Part shown: positions 1 through 12,400 of the stretch, piece after piece | Position numbering within the stretch: the stretch's first letter is position 1 | Layout of the letters: the number at the start of each line of letters is the position of its first letter | Assembly: GCA_037349315.1 (NCBI GenBank) | Contig: JBAIAC010000040.1 | Span: forward strand, 12,542,001 to 12,606,000 | DNA: 64,000 nucleotides | Direction of reading: 5' to 3' | Source: Chelydra serpentina | Lineage: Eukaryota > Chordata > Testudines > Chelydridae | Notes under the pieces: generated by a model | The model's database searches: none | What the model was told of the DNA's origin: nothing | Seen by the model: only the letters and a program-made list of their open reading frames with translations | Position numbers and translations under genes: made by a program

Positions 1-352
1 AGTTTGTCTTGGAAGAACAAACCACGGAAATAATGGATTCTCTTATGAAGTCACATAAAATGGTTTGCACAATTCTTGTAAACCTTGTTACATGAATGCA
101 ACATCTCATGAAAAAAATGCAGTCCATTTTAGTCACCTCCAGCTCTGTAGATCCTTTTGGAAGGAAGGCAATTTCAGAGTCAGCAAATCAGTATTTCGTG
201 GTTAATGAGAATATCCTCCTCTTTTGCCCCTTTCCAATGAAAGATCTCTTGTGTTATTAAGTAATCCTTTCAACAACCCTTTAAATGCTCACATTTCAGA
301 TTTAAGGCTACACAAATGTCAGTTGCAAAAGGTGGATGAAAGTTTTTCCTAC
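1..352 (-). other. AACS intron 16, partial
   Basis: Left edge of the window. No segment here translates into the missing AACS C-terminus, so the terminal exons lie further left. No repeat recognised. Confidence 0.7.
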
Positions 353-411
353 CTATGTTATAGATTTCGGAACTTCCAAACCTCACTCCATTTGGATTTA
401 GCGTACCATCA
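353..411 (-). CDS. AACS: AACS exon 16 (last one in window)
   Basis: Encodes residues 535-554 plus one base, [20 protein letters not shown]. This is the hinge region where the large domain meets the mobile C-terminal domain. Acceptor TTTCAG, donor GTAGGA. Nothing to its left codes for the expected continuation. Confidence 0.95.
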
Positions 412-3400
412 CTGAAAGTTACACACAAACAAAAAGGAGTATTAAAAGGTAATTGGGGTTTGATGAAGAAAAGAAATGATGCAATTTACCAAGTTTCTCA
501 ATATTTTGTGTGCTGAAACATGCCGGAAGTTGTAGTAGAAATGGGATTACAAGTGATTTCTGTCTAAAAAGCTTCGTGCTCATTAAAATGAAGTTTTACA
601 CAGAATCCAAACCAACCACATTCTTCCCATCATCATTTGTTTCCTCTGTGGCCCAACGATTCCACTGGTTTCTCTCACTTAAACCTGCCTGCACACAGGC
701 CTTCACAAAAGTAGCCACCAATATCCAGCCATGAAGTAACAGACCCAGGTGCCTTTGTGGCACTCCTTGGCATTGCTATTGTGTCTTCCCCACCTGAGGC
801 TGGGCATCTCCATTTCTGCAGCACTTCACTCCCTGCAGACAGTGGACTCGGAGCCTGCCAACTTTACACGTTTCCTCAGAACAGTTTTACCAAAATATAC
901 TTTACCTGCGGCCAAGCATGACGATTCCTCCCGTCTCAGGATTTATTTTGCAGTAGTCACCATGGGCCCAAACACCTGCCAGAAGGTGACAAAGCGTTAA
1001 CCAGCCCATTTGCCATCAATGCAGGTCTGACTTTTGCCATGCAACTGCAATTTAGTTATCAAAGGCCAGAAGGGTACAGCACCAGAGTTTAGAGAGAGTG
1101 AGTTAGGCAGAAGATTAAAAGTTAAGTGTGTAGTATTTAGCTAGAAGATGACAAAGGGGACACACAAGTCTAAAAGGATGTGGAAGGTGCAAGTCCTTCC
1201 ATTCTGTCAGACCACTGCTGTGAATATGCACAGCCCTTACTCACCCCGGGGAGCGCTATCTAACCCTAAACCTTCCGGGCACGGTTCTGATCCTCCACAC
1301 AGTGGTTTAACTCCCCGGACTTCAACAGAGGCTTGTTCTAGCAGGCTGCACAACATGCATCTGTATGGGACCCAGATTTGGGATGTTGCCATTGCCCTTC
1401 CCCCCTCAGAGTGAGGGGGAGAAAGATTGATTGGCCTGAGCGTGCTCAGAGTCAATGCCCAGCCTCACTCCACACACACAGGCTCTTGAGCCTTCTGTTA
1501 AAGGCTTCATTGAGTGCGTGATGCAGGATCCTCAGAGAGATGAGTCAATGCTTTGACCACCACCCACGGTGAAGCATGATGGTCCTCCACTAGAGAGAAA
1601 AAACACTCCCAAAGGGGATCTTCCTTAGTGTCTCCCTCCACCCTATCAGTAATTCTGGGGCAGCAGCAAAGTCTGGGATTACATGGCAGCCTCTGAATGG
1701 AGTCGACAGGGGGCTCCCGTTTGCTCGATGGAGTTACTCTGGATTTACACTAGTGCAAAAATCAGAATCAGACCCCTAGAAGCTGGGCCAGACACATTGG
1801 GCCAGATGTTTTTCTCAGCTACAGTGGGGTTACACACAGACACACACACTTTTACATGAATTCAGTGGTCCCTTTTGTGCTTAAAGACCCCCTCTGTTTA
1901 ACGGCCAGTTAAGTGAAATGTACTATAACTGCCAAAGCATCAAAAATAAGAACATAGTACTATAAAGCCCAAGAAAGAAATAATCTATTGTTAAAAATAA
2001 GCGCACACCTCTTTCCAGCAGAAAGCTTACAAACAAAAGACAGATGATGTGTCTGTGTATTGGTAACTACTGCCACAGCTAGGTAGAGCACGTACTGTGC
2101 TTTTCTATGCAGTCTTTCAAATTGTAGTGAGGCAGCAATGGAAGAACACAAAAACACTGTTTTGATTTGTGACTGTGGAGCAGTGTGTGGGGAAAGCTGT
2201 CAAAGATCTGTTTTAAGTTTGTCAGGGATTTATTTAGAGTTAGACTTATTTCATTGTGTATGATCCTAGGCTATCTGCTAGGAAGAAAAAAAAAAAAACT
2301 TTGTAGTAGAATTACAAGTGTCTGCATTTCAAGTTTTAACGTGTGGGGTCATGCAGAGCATTGTGATGTCAAGCGGTCATCCCCTTCCCCACCCCCATGG
2401 AAGGAAACTGGCCACTCAGCATAAACAATGGGACAGAAAAGGTTGCTGCCATGTTTATAAATTTTAGCAACAGCTTAATATTGCATATAAAATAAGAAAA
2501 GGGCCAAGAAATGGAACAGTAAACAGACCCCTGTGGTTAAGTGCAAGGTAGCACTCTCCTACTGTAGATTGTGGCTTCTCATGGTTAAAGGCACTCTTCC
2601 TTGTTACTCACTTGAAACGCCTTTGTGAGGCTGTGATTTATAAACATCTCCATCTAGCTCTGAAAAGAAATGGACTCAAGGCTTTGATCCCACAAGCCCT
2701 TGCCCAGCGTGAAGCAGGGAGTGTAATGTTGCTGTGCTTCAGTGCAAGTATGAGCAAAGGCTATGGGTGGACCCATTCCTCCAGAATAAGCACAAGCAAG
2801 CATCTAACCCACTGCACACCTGTCCCCTTACTCTGATCAGCACAGGGCTGGTGCGTGAGTGGAGAACATGCATGTCCCACGAGATACTGGCTTACCCCTC
2901 ACACTAATGAGGTACTAGGCCAGGGCTCATCTCCTAGGACTCACTTCTAATACTAGGCAGGAACAGTCTGGCATCGGTAGAGTAGCACTCAGTAGAAAAT
3001 TGCTCCTTTCACGCTTATACACCCAACAGCGTGCTGAGCCAGATCAAGCTGCTGCAGCAGTCCTATCTGCCTAATAACAGAAAGGAATTAAGTTTTCCAG
3101 AAATTCAAATCTGACTAACCCAGACTGAAATTCAGACCAAAGCACCAGGGAATAAGTAGCAAGATATTTATCAAAACATTTGTTACAATTGCCACCCTAG
3201 TAAATCTAGATACAACTGCATCTGCCCAACCATGGGAAAGAGCAAGATTATAATTTCGTAAACAACCGCCAGCTCTGTATGCCTGGTTAGTTCAAATAAT
3301 GAACAAAGCATTTCACTACATACCTGGGAATTTTGAAAAATAAGCTTTCCTGTATTTGCTTCCATTCTCATCATTCCAGAAGTGTGTAGGCTGACAGGGC

Positions 3401-6400
3401 ATAGGCTTGGTACAAACCAGCTCGCCGCTTTCCCCCCAAACTGGTTTGCCTGTTTGCAAAGAGACAGATTTTCTGCATTTACCTTTTGTAAACTGCTGGG
3501 TACCAAGGCAAAGCAAAGCACATACCATTATGAAAAAAATAATCTTAACACCCAGAGTCCCTGTTGTTGGTAGCGGATCTAAAAAGTTTATGGGCAATGG
3601 GCTAAATTCAACCTTAACTTAACTTCACGGCATGTTAGGTTAGATCTAATGGTCCCCTCTGCCCTAGCCTCCTGTTTACCACAAGCCTCTCCCAAAAAGA
3701 CTTCAATTAGACCAATGTATTTCAGTCTTCAGGAGCTAAATTTTGAGCCACAGGGACAGAACAGGAAAGACCAAACTACTACCAATGCCCAAGGTCCCTA
3801 GACTGGCAGGAAACTGATTAGGCGAGATACACCCAGATGATCAGAGCAGGCAAATCATACTTCACGTTGCAGAGGAAGGAAAAAAAAAATAAAGTTTAAT
3901 GGAATTACATCAGTGGTGAATTTAGTGTAGTGTCTGGTATAGACAGTTTTTAATCGGACAGAAGCGTAACTAGTAAACACAGATACAAGATGTTGGGATA
4001 TGGTCTCATACTAACAGGGTCCTGAACAGCCACCAGATTTGCTCAGTCGTTTCTTGCGGGACAAGCTTCCACATCCAAGACCACCACCAGTAAGGGCATG
4101 GTTGTGAAATGGTTTTGAGATCACTAACTCATTTATAGCTTGCCACTTAGCCATGAGATGGTTGCCACTTTTGGTCATTGGGTTGGATTATCAGCTGATC
4201 AAGAGATGAGACAGTGTCACTATCAGTCCCATAAATCACCATCCAAATGCCTGCAGCCATTACATTTTAGTAAGGAATTCCTATTTCCAGTCAACTCAAA
4301 TAGTTACCTTCATCATTCCACGCTTCCACTGCCATGCCCAGGTTCCTGGCCTGAATCTCTCCTTTGTAAACTGGGATTGTAACATTCTGACCCATGAAAC
4401 ATGAAACGATATCTGTTCCACCTATAACAAAAGGAGGGACACTTAGAATTCAGACACTTTTAAATAACTTATTTTGAAAAGATCAAATAAAGGCCATGTG
4501 AGTTTTTATTTTATTTTCACATAATACTCAAATTCCAGCCACACTAAGTAACAAAACCTAGAATACACTGTCAAGATTGTCTACTATTTCTATGCAATTT
4601 ACAATGAAGAAAGTTAGAGAGGCTTTTCTTACAATATGCATGCCCTCTGTATAGGCACATACCTTACGGACTGAATTTTCTCTCCCACTAGTTTTACACT
4701 GGTATACGCTTCATTTATTTCACTGTAGTAACTCCAAATTTACACACAGTGAGCGTGGTGATTCAGGCCCCTAGTCTACAGTTAGGTCACAGATGTTTGA
4801 GATGAGGAAATGACACTATAACATTTGGTTCCTTGTGGCATCTCGCAATCAAACAGTATAGCTGGACTAGATACTTGCTGTTGGTCCGATATCAGTTCTC
4901 ACTCGAGTAATTGGGATATTTCTATTCATATTTAAATAAAAAGGCAGAGTTACAACAAAAGGCCCAATCTTGCAAATCTCACTCACATAACCACTCTGAC
5001 ATCAGAGACTATTAATAAATGTCATCTTAAGGTCCAGACCGGCTTCCATTAAAGTCAGAGACAGAACTCCCATCGGCTTTAATGGCAGGATTGGATTCTG
5101 GATCTGGGGTCTAAACTAGGTAGACATGATCCCTCTGAAGACCTGATCCTTGGTACTCCGCACAACAGGGCCCGGTATGAGTGCGACTTTATATGAATAG
5201 AACAGAAATGGCCCAAGTGAGCTCTCCTCACACCACACTGGACGTGGCTTGACACATCTCCATTGTTAATTACATAATCTATCACTGACCCGTCTATCAT
5301 GGCCATTAACTGAAATATTAGCCCGGCAAAAGTCTCCTCAGGAGGAGTTACCTGATGAAATCAGCTACGCAGAGAACAACAATGCGTGCTGTAGGTTAAC
5401 AGACTCTCTTCCTCCTCTCACCTTGCAGCCCCCGAGGACAGCCAGTCAAAATAAACAATCCGGCTTCCTTACATCTACTCGGTCACAATCATTCCATCTC
5501 AAAGTCTTTGAGTGCACCAATACGAACGCAATGACATGCTGAATTATGCAGAAAAACTCTGCACAAGTCAAAGCTAGTTGCCATTTAAGTCTAACCGAGG
5601 CTGACTGACCCCCAGTCCAATTTTCCCGTACACAAAGTTGCAAAGAGGCAACGAAGAAGGGAACTGGCTACAGAAGAATTAGCAAACGTAAAAAAGCTTT
5701 TGGAGTAAGTATTACCTGAAATGGATCCCAGGAGGACGCTGCTCTTTATGTGTTTGTAGACGTACTCGTAGCTTTGGGATTTGAGTGGTGACCCTGTAGA
5801 CAGTATAGTATGAAGTGTTTGAAGATTATGGGTGTCACCTTAAAGAGGGAAGAAAACCAAGAATTACAAACATTAAGTTATATCATATTATCTATTCATC
5901 ACTTAAATAAATCCAAGTCGTCAAACGTAATGCTCAGCTCACTGTCTGTGGACAAGCTACAAGGCCAGAGAAAAACAGAGGGGTTTGAAGCTTACATGGT
6001 TTTAAATTTTTCTCTTCTAGCACAGCCAGCCACTTTGCACCCGTTCCAAGGATGGTGATCCTAGAGAGGAGAAAGAAATGTTCAAGGACGCCGCACATTC
6101 TGCACCTTGCAGGATCAGTCAAGTATCATAGCTGCTTAAAGCTTTAACAATTTTAGGCATGTCTTTTTCAGCAATCATAATTAGTCAGGTCATTGGAGTC
6201 ATTTCTGTAGCTTTGAAATTTTTAATTCTGGCTTTAAACATTAAGCACAGCCTTCCCATCTAGCGGAAAGCATTTCACTTACAGTTTCAGGAATCCGTAA
6301 CTACAGAGCACTCCAAATACATTAGGAAATCTCCTAACATACAATTTGTTAATTTGCCATAATTGCCCTGTTTCACAGGGCATCGTCGCCTTGTTATAGT

Positions 6401-9400
6401 CTCTCATGCATCAGAAGTGTGTCATTCCAGTGCAGTGTAATAGAAGACAGTAATCCAAGTTTTGCTCTCAGATGCACACTCAATTCCAACTGAAGTCAAT
6501 GAGAGTTGCATACATAGGGAGCAGAGTGAATATATGGCTGCATGTTGAAGAATTCTAGAATTGGGGAGATTTCATAAGGAGAAAACCCTGGTTCAGCACC
6601 TTTCAACTACTCACAAAACAAGGCAATTTTCTGCTACACTTGCTGAGTAAAAGGCTATGGCACCGTGTTTAGTATCCAAGTTTGAGCAGTCTCCTCCTTC
6701 TCCCAGTTTCGAAAATTACAGCTCTTTAGGACAACGCAATCAGCTCTGCAGCATTACTATTCACATTACATAAGATATTCACACCAACACTGAAGGCACA
6801 GCGTGAAATAAATATTTCAATTAATGCAATAAAGATACATAGCTGGAGAATGTTGTCAAATGCGAGAAACAGACAAGGCAGTTAAAGCATCAGGTGCATA
6901 AACATTTTCCTTGCATGCTACCCCTCCCAATCAAGCTTCACAACATCCCGATGAGTTAAAATATTCTTGTAATACCCATTTGATCAGATACTGAGAGGTA
7001 AAGTGATTTACTCAAGGCCTGAACCAGAAATAGAACCCAGGAGTCCTGGCTCCATCCCCTGGATCAAGCCAATGGACTCTAGAAGTAGAGCATAGCAAGC
7101 AGCAATGCGGTAAAGAAATCTCTCAAACTTTGGAGAGAGAACAGTGGGTGTTATTCAGTTTGAAAAAGTTAAACTATCCAAAGTAATCAATGAGGGTTAA
7201 TACCTACATTTGTCTACATTAGTTAAAAATATAACAGAGGCTGAAACAGAATCTCAAGAGCTTCATTTGCCTACTGCTTTAATATGTGAGTTCTGAGATG
7301 CCATTAATCTAACCAGGAAACAGATTTTTAAATGACTGCATAGAACTCATTTTCAGTTCTCTTATCACAAGGAAGGAGAGGGAAGAAAAAAAAAAAAGTG
7401 CTCCCACACACCAATTAAAAGTTAAAGTAAAGCCTCCTCTCCCCACCCGCCAACTCCATTTATTGCTGGAAGTGTTAGTCTGATCTATACATTAACTTTC
7501 TTCAAGAAATCCTGCTCCTCTGTAACTAATGCTCAAGTGATTTGTGCTGGCATTTGTTAGTTTTACATGGTGGCAATAAACTCCCTTGAAGAGATGCTGA
7601 AGTGTATGAAGATTATTATTTTTGCAAGGTGCTCATGCAAGTATATGGAATATTGCATGAGCACCTAGAGCATGGGATGGGCACCTATTAGTATAAAGAA
7701 TAAATCACAATCTCTTCTCTATTACAAACAGGTGATTGGCTGGTCCTTTGGCTGTGATTTACTACCATCACATGAAGTATTTTTATCCTTATGCAATATT
7801 TTACTTACTAGCACCCTCTAAGCCATTTATTATATTGCAGGGATACTCTACACTTGTCTGGGTTTTTTGTTTACTATTTGACACTCTCTTTCAGAAGTCT
7901 GTGGAGTAGTTCCCCTCCCCCCAACTGCATTTAACACCAGTTTACCACCACTTAACCCAGGGGTGGGCAAACTTTTTGGCCCAAGAGCCACATCTGGGTA
8001 TGGAAATTGTATGGTGGCCCATGAATCCTCACAAAATTGGGGGTTGGGGTGCGGGAGGGGGTGAGGGCTCTGGCTCAGGGTGTGAGCTCTGGGGTGGGGC
8101 TGGGGATGAGGGGTTGGGGGGTGCAGGAAAGTGCTCTGGGCTGGGACCAAGGGTTCAGAGGGCGGGAGGGGGATCAGTGCAGCATCACCTCAAGCAGCTC
8201 CCAGAAGAAGCAGCATGTCCCCCCTCCAGCTCCTATGCTGGTTTCCGACCAATGGGAACTGCAGGGGCTGCACTTGGGGCAGTGTGCAGAACCCCATCTG
8301 CCCCTATGCGTAGGAGCCGGGGTGGGGGGGTGGGGAAGAACATGCCACTGCTTCCAGGGGTCGCATGGAGCGGGGCAAGCCCCTAACCCCACTTCCCGGC
8401 AGGAGCTCAAGGGCCAGATTAAAACGTCTGGAGGGCCAGATGCAGCCCTCGGGCCATAGTTTGCCCACCCCTGACTTAACCCCTTGGTATGGGCTAAATA
8501 CAGCCCTACTGAGTAGAACCTTTACTAAAATCATCCCAATCAATTGATATTGCTATTCAATATCACCAGGGTAAACAGTTGTGTAGCACACTGCACCTTC
8601 ATGACAAGGCATAAGGTAACAGCCAACACAAATATTTTGGAACAAACTACATTAGGCTAGCTGGCTTACAGTTGGCTAATGCTTTTAGCAATAGATTAAA
8701 ATATTAGACCTGCATACACACTTGAACTGCTTTTGTTTACCTTCTGCATACCCAGATGATGCTGAGAAAATCTGTTCCATTTCTAGACTAACTTTTTACA
8801 CACTGGTTCTGCTCTTGAATCCCACTAAGTCTCAACAGATTTTATTAACTTTCCACTAGAAACAAATTTCACCAAGATGTAACCTTTAATTATAATTGAC
8901 ATTTTGACGCTGGCTATTGTTAAACACTGCATAGCATGAAAGGCAAAGCTGCATTTTAATTATTAATTGGCAATAGTTAGAAGGTGACATGCACTGCATC
9001 CACTTTCCACCACAAAGGCATTGACACGGCGCATTAAGCAATTTTTAAAAATTGGGGCTTTAAATAGTAACAATGTAAAGATCTGCTGTTTAACTCGTTT
9101 TGAAGATGGTATAGTTCTAAAAATCAACGCTCTGTCCAGTGTGAACAAAGGTAAAATATCATGAAAGGTCTTAAAGCTGCTTTTGTTTCAATTTTGCTAT
9201 TTCTTTATGCACCAGTAGAGGGCACCCGGCACCTCATTATGTTCACACAGGGATATAAGAATTAATAAATTGCTTGACAAAGAATGAAACCGATTAGAAA
9301 GCAAAATATGAATGGCCCCAGTCAGTTTAAGGCTTTCAAATTCTATCAAGCACCATATTCAGGTTTATGTTGAGTAGTCTGAAATAGAGGATTCTTATTT

Positions 9401-12400
9401 CACAAATTCTGAGTGCACTGAGAAATTACTCTTTAGACTTTTCCCCAATTACTGCCTTTTGAAAAAGCGGCTCTTAAAACTGACTATTGAACTGACATTC
9501 TTTATTTATGGGAAATCAAAATGCCTGAATGAATTCTAAAACAAACCATTCAACCCTTTCACTCCCTCTAAAAAAGACCATTTCAGTCAAAGATTTCAAT
9601 AGTTTATCCTCAATTAAGCCAAAGCTTAAAAACTATGCCACCCTCTATGTTGGCTTCAGATCAAGCAAATAGCCTCTATTGAAGCTGTTTTTATGTGGGA
9701 TTAGTAACAGACTAACGAGTGAAAACAGCAATTTCTAGGACTTAAAATGAGAAGTTCTATAGTTGACTTCAGCATCTTGTTTACCTACCCTAGTCGGTCA
9801 ACCAAATCCCAGAGCACATTGGGCGATGGAACAAGAGGAGATCCATCATATAAGACCACGGAAGCTCCTGCAGCAAGCGCAGACACTAACCAATTCCACA
9901 TCATCCAGCCAGTCTAGAATAGACAAGACTCCCATGTTAGTTTCTATCTTTGTGAGCTCACGTACTCTGACAGAGACATCTCCCCCAACTATTTATTGAC
10001 CTGTGAATTCAGGCTCTCAATGTTACTTGAGAATACCACTGCATTAAATCGGTTTACTGTTAGAGTCAATTCATCAGAATCCATGGACCAGTTTCAACTG
10101 TTAACATCACTGTAAATCCTGGGTAACTCCAGTGAAGCTACTGGTTGTAGCCAACTCAGAACCTGGCCCCTGCTTTAGTAACCTTATTTCAGGCCTTCAA
10201 AAAAAAAAAAAAAATTGGGGGGGAGGGGAGACACAAGACACCCCGAATTAACGTAGGGCCCCAAAATGTGTATGTCGGTTTTAAATTACCCCGATAATAT
10301 ATTCATTGGTTTAAAGCCAGACGGGACCATCATATCACACAGTCTGCCTGCCTAACACACATGCCAGAGAATTTCATCCAGTTGCTCCTGTACTGAGCCC
10401 AGTAACTTGCAAGCAACTAAAGCACATGTACCAGAACGGCATTCTGTCTTGATTTGAAGATATCAAGAGATGGAGAAATCACCACACACGGAATAGCAGA
10501 GTCCCATGTACTTATACCCTACAATAATTGTCATTTGGGATAAGACTTACCTGGTAATTACAGACCAAAAATACAAGTTTTATTGTGTAGCAACTTTCAC
10601 AAATACTTCAGGTGGTACTTGATTTGGTATTTAGCCCAAAATACTTCACAGGACACGAGAACACAAACACCAATTCTGACATGGTTTGTAGTATCCAGTG
10701 TGCATTTTATAACACTCCAGTGCTGCTTTACACTGAATCCCATCATATGCCAACGCATAACGTTTTTTAAACTTTAAATCAGAAACTATGAAAGTTCCAG
10801 CATTCACTGTATGGACGCATCTCCTTGCAGAACACAGGTATGCTGCCTGTGCTAAAAACACTTGGGGGGAAAGGATTCTTCCCTCCCTCCATCCAGACAT
10901 GCCACTTTGTTAGCATATGGGGGCCTGCAGCTGTCCAGGAAAGAATCTCCATGGCCCAGGCACTGAGTAGGGCATCTGTAAGTGGTCCTACTTGCCCAAC
11001 TCCACTGCAAGCTCCAGCAGATAAGTCATGCTAGGAGTGTGTTCATAGCATTGGAGATTGTGATTTTTCAGAGCAGCCTGGGAGAGGTAGGGGTTGCTCT
11101 GATTTATGTCAAGGGCCATAGAAGCCCCTGTTCTGGCCTTCAGCAGGACTCTTACAAACTAAGCACAATACTTAGTTTTCCCACACCTCTAATTTTTCCT
11201 GCCTCAAACGCTACAGCCTAAGAGTTTATACAAGGATCTGAGTTTATGAACACCTCTGCTGATCACCTCTACTTGTATTATCTTGTTTGCCATTAAGGTA
11301 CAAGTCTAAAGAATGATGGGAAAAAATAACCAGACTCCTCAGTGGAGGCAATGTAGGTTAGCTGTTACTGCCACAAGTTTATACGGGAGCTCACTGGGGA
11401 AAGAAAGGCTAGCCAAGCAGAAACTCCTGTTATACCATGTACAATATTGCAGATACCTTCTACTTTGCTACTGCCCCAAAAGGATATAAACAAACTCCAG
11501 CAGAGATGAATTTACACCTTCCTCAACAGCATATAAATGACTGTTGGGAGCATGGAGAGCATCATGGTTTAGTAGGAGAATATTTAAAATGTTTGAAAAG
11601 CCCCAGAACAACCCTTTTAGGCTTTTATTTCCTTAAAAAGAAGTTCCTGTTAAACCTGAGTTGCTGGTGTAGTAAACACAGTGCACCAAATAAAGACTGT
11701 TAAACTCCAAGGAGTCACAAAACAGCCATTCTATTTTCTTCCCTTTATAATTATTAGAAATCACTCATTTAGAACATGGGCATTTCCACAATTGAGACCA
11801 GTGGGCCACCTGACCCACTATCATGACAGTGGCCAGAACCAGGTGCCTCGAGGAAGGTGCAAAGAAAAAAGTCCCAGTGCACTTATGGGGTTCCCAAGTG
11901 GGGGTGACAGAGGTTGGCTCATGCCCCAACCATGAAGGTTCATAGCCTTTTAGACAGCCACTCCACCAGGCTCCCAGGGATGCACAGATGCTTGCCACTC
12001 CACCAAGCTGAACAGGGTAAAATTGACACTCATCTCCAACATGGCCAGATCCCCACATGATACAGGAGAGTAGAGCATGCTTTGAAGATGCAACGGAGGA
12101 TGTCATTACAGCAACAAGTTTAAAACTAAAAAAAAAAAAAAATCCAAAGAAAACCCCCACAATCCATTTCTCTCACTAATTAGGGATTTTTAACACACAT
12201 TTGACTTTGCAGACAACGCCCAACTGCATTTTATTAATCCACCTGATGTTTTTAACCCTATTTGAAAACAGCTATGCTTCTAGAGACCACCACTAGAAAT
12301 ACATAGAATTATATTTGTAGTACTATGAGAAACTTCCTGCCGCTTTAAAAGAGAGTGTTTTATAAAATGTCGTAAGCCCCACTTGCCGTTGTATAGTACA

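Larger units (their letters stand above)
6061..9788 (-). other. AACS intron 10
   Basis: 3.7 kb with a MIR-like SINE at about 6945-7080 and an hAT element at 7958-8473, both listed separately. The open frames seen around 7.85-8.55 kb lie on the GC-rich hAT element and are not genes. The remainder is AT-rich with no gene seen. Confidence 0.7.

Noticed and set aside
1..352. Remaining AACS exons at the left edge
   Set aside because: No stretch here translates into the expected continuation after EIYNI, so they must lie outside the window.
7848..8547. Cluster of open frames on both strands near 8 kb
   Set aside because: They coincide with the GC-rich hAT element at 7958-8473, which encodes nothing.
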